This document shows, piece by piece, positions 60,124 through 64,000 of a stretch of DNA of 64,000 nucleotides. The DNA is from Quercus robur (taxonomy: Eukaryota; Streptophyta; Magnoliopsida; Fagales; Fagaceae). Below the pieces are notes generated by a model, which saw only the letters and a list, made by a program, of their open reading frames with translations, was not told where the DNA came from and searched no databases. The stretch lies in NCBI RefSeq assembly GCF_932294415.1, contig NC_065535.1:83101862-83165861 (forward strand), written 5' to 3'. A program made the position numbers and the translations under genes. Positions within the stretch are counted from its first letter, which is position 1; the number at the start of each line of letters is the position of its first letter.

Positions 60124-60158
60124 GTATCATTCATTAAAAAAAAAAATTGTATCATTCA
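60124..60158. mobile_element. Possible poly(A) insertion with 10-bp target duplication
   Basis: GTATCATTCA stands at 60124-60133 and 60149-60158 around TT, A11, TT. Orientation cannot be told. Confidence 0.45.
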
Positions 60159-60438
60159 CTCAACAATATGAGAAGTAAATTGTAATAGAACACAATTCCA
60201 TTTATTCACTGTCACACTGACATATAACCAAATCTTGAGACATTGATTTGGTTTTGGTTTTATCATATGGGTTTTGCTCTTCACAAAGATATCCCAATTG
60301 CTTATCTTTCAATTTTTCTCTTTGTGCACAGCACATAGTATATATGCTTACGCTACACATATAATTAAGGAAAGTGAACTCTATACAAACACAAGAAGTT
60401 TGTTTCACCATATAATTTAGTAACCATGAGATAAAAGA

Positions 60439-61216
60439 CTAGAGGTAAAGACTTTCCTCTCCTTCTTGAATACCAAATGATGATGATGAAGAAGGGCTAG
60501 GACAATTCCTGTTAAGAAGCTCCTCTATCATTTGCAGTGCAATTCTCTCTTCTTCATCCATTTCTGTTCTCAGTTCAGGCCCTGACATCAATGGTGGAGA
60601 CTGATCGGAAGACAAAGGCAATGAGCTATTTTGAGCTTCATCAGTGGCATTATTATTGCTGTTCTTCTTTCCAAGCTGAACAGTCATGACCCAGTTGGAA
60701 TCAGAACGTTGACCCGCACGTTTTTGCCACACTCCAATATGAGAATTCTCAGTGTCAAGCCTGAGACAAGTCATGGATGGGGAAGGTGCTTTGCTACATT
60801 TTCGAAGCTTAGCGTGTAGAATTTCTGATAAACCACCCTTCGGTGATGATGGAGATTCCTCAGTACTACTCTTTGTTTCCCCAGTCGGAGTCTGTGTTAT
60901 TGGGAAATTGGTTTTGGCATTGCGCCCACTCATCAAAATGGCAGCTTGGTCATAAGCTCTAGCTGCCTCTTCAGCTGTCTCGAATGTGCCTAGCCACACC
61001 CTTCTCTTCCTATCAAACACATAGAATAACAAAATAAACAAAAGGTGTTTGATACAAAAAGTGAAGAAACATAAAAGTTTGAACTAGATATATTAAGCTA
61101 GTTTAGAGTAATGTGGATAAAGTAGGTGAAGCTCACAGTAATGGGTGGCGTATTTCGGATACCCACGAACCCCAATGACGCTGCCTGACGCCTCTGAACT
61201 TCTTTGATTGCACCAT
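60439..61216 (-). CDS. AP2/ERF transcription factor, SHINE/WIN1 clade (2 exons)
   Basis: DNA-binding factor of the clade that controls cuticle, wax and cutin genes and epidermal patterning (Arabidopsis WIN1/SHN1, SHN2, SHN3). Exons on the minus strand are 61216-61137 and 61009-60439, with a 127-bp GT-AG intron, for 651 nt and 216 residues. The single AP2 domain (about residues 7-63) reads [20 protein letters not shown], then [20 protein letters not shown], then [10 protein letters not shown]. The intron splits it after HPL(L), the characteristic position in this clade. The clade's middle motif ([20 protein letters not shown], then [11 protein letters not shown], then NWVMTVQLG) and C-terminal motif ([17 protein letters not shown]) are both present. 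The start [10 protein letters not shown] matches the clade's conserved N-terminus. Everything looks functional. Which SHN paralogue it is cannot be settled here. Confidence 0.94.
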
Positions 61217-61223
61217 GTTGTGT

Positions 61224-61247
61224 GAGAGAGAGAGAGAGAGAGAGAGG
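61224..61247. repeat. (GA)n run just upstream of the SHINE-type start codon
   Basis: About 24 bp of GA (CT on the coding strand) starting 8 bp before the ATG, so probably in the 5' leader. CT-rich leaders are common in plant genes and can bind GAGA-type (BBR/BPC) factors. Confidence 0.75.
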
Positions 61248-61284
61248 CAGTGATAGTAAGGTACAGAGGGAGCAGAGAAAGAAG

Positions 61285-61296
61285 ATATAGTTATAG
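61285..61296 (-). promoter_or_regulatory. Possible TATA element of the SHINE-type gene
   Basis: The minus strand reads CTATAACTATATC about 70-80 bp upstream of the ATG. This is weak evidence; it would imply a leader of about 40-50 nt containing the CT run. Confidence 0.3.
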
Positions 61297-61299
61297 AGG

Positions 61300-62090
61300 G
61301 TGTGAGAAGTGAGGGGTTCTCTGAAAAGGTACGTGCAGTGTCGGCGAACTAAAAGTATCCATTGCCTTTGTATTAAACATTGTCACCTAAACCCTTCCAT
61401 TTAATGTATAGTAACCTCCCCAATAAATGAATGTGCTTGACCTAGCCTGTGCTTGTTTATTGTCATTTATGACTCCGTGTATGTGCAAGCGTCTATGACT
61501 CTATGCTTGTGGGTGTGGGTGTCCCATTATATGAAATATAAATTGCTTTCATATACATGGGCATAGCTAGGCTAGCCATGTATTATTGCTTAGTGGTTAC
61601 CCTAAATAAACAAACACAAAAACAGATAGAACTCATATAGCACAAAAAACGACATATTGTTTTTGATATAATTGAGATAAATTAATTTATTTCTTGATCA
61701 TTTGCTTGTAATCATTGTACAAATAATAATTATCACTTCATGTTAATATGAATTTGATGATGATGATGGACTTCACGTGGCTGAACTTTGTGTAATATTG
61801 CAAAGTATATTTACATTGTAGTTTATTTATTTATTTTTATTTTTTTGTTTTGGGGCCAAACTCCAAAGATGCCCTGGAAATTGAAAGGGCGGCAACGCGA
61901 CTAACGATGACGCAGACTGTAGTACGGACAATGTCAATGTCAAGGGGAAATTGATGCCGTGTCCTCATTTTATTGGTGAGTTCGAATGTAGGGTTTTGGT
62001 TTTATTCATCACTGTCTCTTCTTCCAGTCTTTTGATATGTACTGTCTACTGACGTCTTACCAAATCAAATTGATCTTACAAAATAGAGAA
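61300..62090. other. Spacer, upstream region of the SHINE-type gene
   Basis: No gene. A T-rich stretch lies near 61825-61850. No regulatory motif is strong enough to call. Confidence 0.4.
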
Positions 62091-62092
62091 GT

Positions 62093-62250
62093 TCTCATGC
62101 CACAAATTAATGTATAATTTTGCTCACAATTCGTTTATATGGCGAGTTGTGGTTGATGAAGGAATAATGGTTGGTCACCCTTTTACCAATCACAACTCAC
62201 TACATAGATGAGTTGTGGACAAAATTATATACTAGTTTATGGTATCAAAA
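62093..62250. mobile_element. Small fold-back MITE
   Basis: The left arm TATAATTTTGCTCACAATTC..GGCGAGTTGTGGTTG and right arm CAATCACAACTCACTACATA..GTGGACAAAATTATATA are inverted copies of about 60 bp with a loop of about 30 bp. No certain TSD. Confidence 0.55.
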
Positions 62251-62633
62251 TTTTTCTACAAAATATATTCGCATCAATATATGTTTAGCAAGTTGTGTAC
62301 GGATGAACTCCTTAATTATTAATTTATTTTACTCCAATGTACACTGGTCAGTTTTGGAGGAGTTTTAGAACTGCACTATCGGGGTCGATTTATGTAAAAG
62401 CTTGAATTGCTGATGTATAGCTCATTATGATATTTGATTTGATCGGTGGTGGTTACGAGTTAGTTGTTGACACAAAATTTCTCAAGCATGAACTCACACG
62501 GGTGATTAGGGGATTTAAACACCGAAACTCACAATAAATCTATCTTGTCCATCGAGCTGGCTTGGATTGATTTGAGTTGAGAAGATGTATATCTGCTTCG
62601 ATTTACATGATTACAACATGAGGTGGTTCACAA

Positions 62634-62852
62634 CAGTGACTTAGGTCTATTTAGATAATGTTTATTGCTGAAAACTGAAAACATTATAGCAAAATAATTT
62701 TTAAATGTGTGAAAAGTGCCATAAGACCCAATTTTAAAGTTAGATTTATATTTTTCCGTACTTGCGGGTCCCGTGAACAGTACATTAGATCCAGCCAAAA
62801 AACGCGCACGCCAGCACAAACGCAATGCGTTGCTATCCAAACTAACACTCAA
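62634..62852. mobile_element. hAT-like MITE, GTTTGGAT family (copy 2)
   Basis: Same family as 3992-4210. It contains CTGAAAACTGAAAACATTAT, AGCAAAATAATTTTTAAATG, GGGTCCCGTGAACAGTAC and CTATCCAAACTAACACTC. The left end is slightly degraded (GTCTATTTAGATA). Confidence 0.55.
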
Positions 62853-62990
62853 TGAGAAAAATAGAAATGGAATGGAACACATTTGCTTCGATTTATACAA
62901 GATGGAATGAATCTAAACATTTCTAAATTTGAACAGGGTTGACAATGTGGGGGGAGAGAACACTAAATGGGTAGATTGATTCTACGTACA

Positions 62991-63023
<33 letters not shown>

Positions 63024-64000
63024 TAAAAAAATATAAAATATTAACAATAGATATAATTTCTAAGACATTCTCCAACTTTTTTTTTTTTTTTTTTAATTTT
63101 TAAATTCAATAGTTGAGGAGGGAGAGTTTGAACCATGAATATCTCCTAGAGAATTATTAAGAAGTGTAAGTTGAACTACAAAACTCTTAGCTATTCCAAT
63201 TTATATATTATGCTTTCACGAAATGCTCTTCCTGATCTAAACGATGAAAATGATACTTCCCCTTAAAGTTTATAAAAATGTAATAAGTTTATAGTATACT
63301 CTATCACGTACACTATGACTTCTCTCTAATGGTCTATTCCATATGCATATTTTTAATTCCTTCTCATTTAGAGAAGTGTAATTTCGTACAAAGTTAATTG
63401 GTATAATTTTTTTTTTAAACAGTGTCATTTTGTAAATGTTTCAAAGCACCCTTATTTACATAAAGATTCTTATAAAATAGGATCACATGATGATAATTTG
63501 ATAATAATTCTTTTTTTGGGGGGATGGGGGGTTTGATCTTTTGATATTATTCCCCATTTGTAGGAATAAATTGTGATTCGAAGCCAACTATTCTATTAAT
63601 CTATTTATGAAATTTTGGGGGTGTTTGGCAAATGACAAGATAAATTAATCTATTAATTTATTGTTTTAGTTTGGTTAATTTTTCATTCAAAAAGCCAGTT
63701 CAAAATGAGATAAGATATATTCCCATATAAACCACTTTTTGCTTTAATACTTTCAAATCCATTTCCTCCATTTTTTAATATAAATTTTAGTGTTTTCTCA
63801 TACATATTCCTACAAAAGAAATCAATGTTTTCATGAATTATTTATTTATTTATAATTTTATAATTTATAATTAGAGGGGAAAGATTTAAATCTTGAACGT
63901 ATACCAGGAGGTGTCAATTAATATACAATACAATCTTGACCCCATGAAGTGATATTAATTAAAATTAAAATTGGTTCTGATATGATTCAAGACAAATTAG
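62853..64000. other. Spacer, no gene seen
   Basis: A CT/TA run lies near 62993-63022 and a T run near 63079-63098. The stretches 63100-63200 and 63845-63950 share loosely similar words (GAGGGAGAGTTTGAACC and GAGGGGAAAGATTTAAATC, then GAAGTGTAAGTTGA and GAGGTGTCAATTAA). They may be two very old copies of one short retroelement. Confidence 0.4.

Overview
The window is nuclear DNA from a flowering plant, very probably a woody eudicot. The evidence is spliced plant genes with GT-AG introns (a class III peroxidase, an SPX protein and a SHINE-type AP2/ERF factor), a nuclear tRNA-Ser, and plant-type L1 LINEs carrying an RNase H domain. Large AT-rich spacers are full of MITEs and Ty3-type LTR elements. 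The repeat families look like ones I associate with the oak family (Fagaceae), but that is recognition only and was not tested by search.

Layout. 1-3.1 kb: tRNA-Ser(GCU) and a complete four-exon peroxidase on the minus strand. 3.1-12.1 kb: spacer with an old tandem duplication, Stowaway-, Harbinger- and hAT-like MITEs, a degenerate minisatellite, a gene-fragment-carrying Harbinger element at 8.1-9.1 kb, and a decayed RTE LINE fragment. 13.3-17.1 kb: a complete three-exon SPX gene (minus) with two PHR1-type P1BS motifs just upstream of its start codon. 19.8-20.5 kb: a solo LTR with target-site duplication (TSD). 22.3-28.0 kb: a full-length L1 LINE, intact apart from one in-frame stop in ORF2. 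29.35-33.59 kb: a complete but coding-deficient LTR retrotransposon with 614-bp LTRs, a TSD and a 14-copy 74-bp tandem array. 34.5-40.2 kb: a decayed Ty3-type gag-protease relic (minus) with its own tandem repeats and no reverse transcriptase. 42.3-48.2 kb: a second full-length L1 LINE, with ORF2 broken by two G-run frameshifts and a stop; it sits in one copy of a tandem duplication whose other copy keeps the empty target site. 49.5-51.0 and 52.1-53.1 kb: two long-TIR DNA elements, the second carrying a gene fragment. 60.4-61.2 kb: a complete two-exon SHINE/WIN1-type gene (minus).

The host genes do not form a pathway. Extracellular oxidative chemistry (peroxidase), phosphate-status signalling (SPX) and cuticle/epidermal regulation (SHINE) are neighbours only by position, and each has its own spacer.

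The most striking theme is retrotransposition at every size. Besides the two full LINEs there are about ten very small insertions, each a poly(A) or poly(T) run with a few unique bases, flanked by direct repeats of roughly 10-18 bp. Several carry the same last bases as the 3' ends of the two resident LINEs. They look like target-primed reverse transcription products aborted almost at once, and they account for many of the A/T homopolymers in the spacers.
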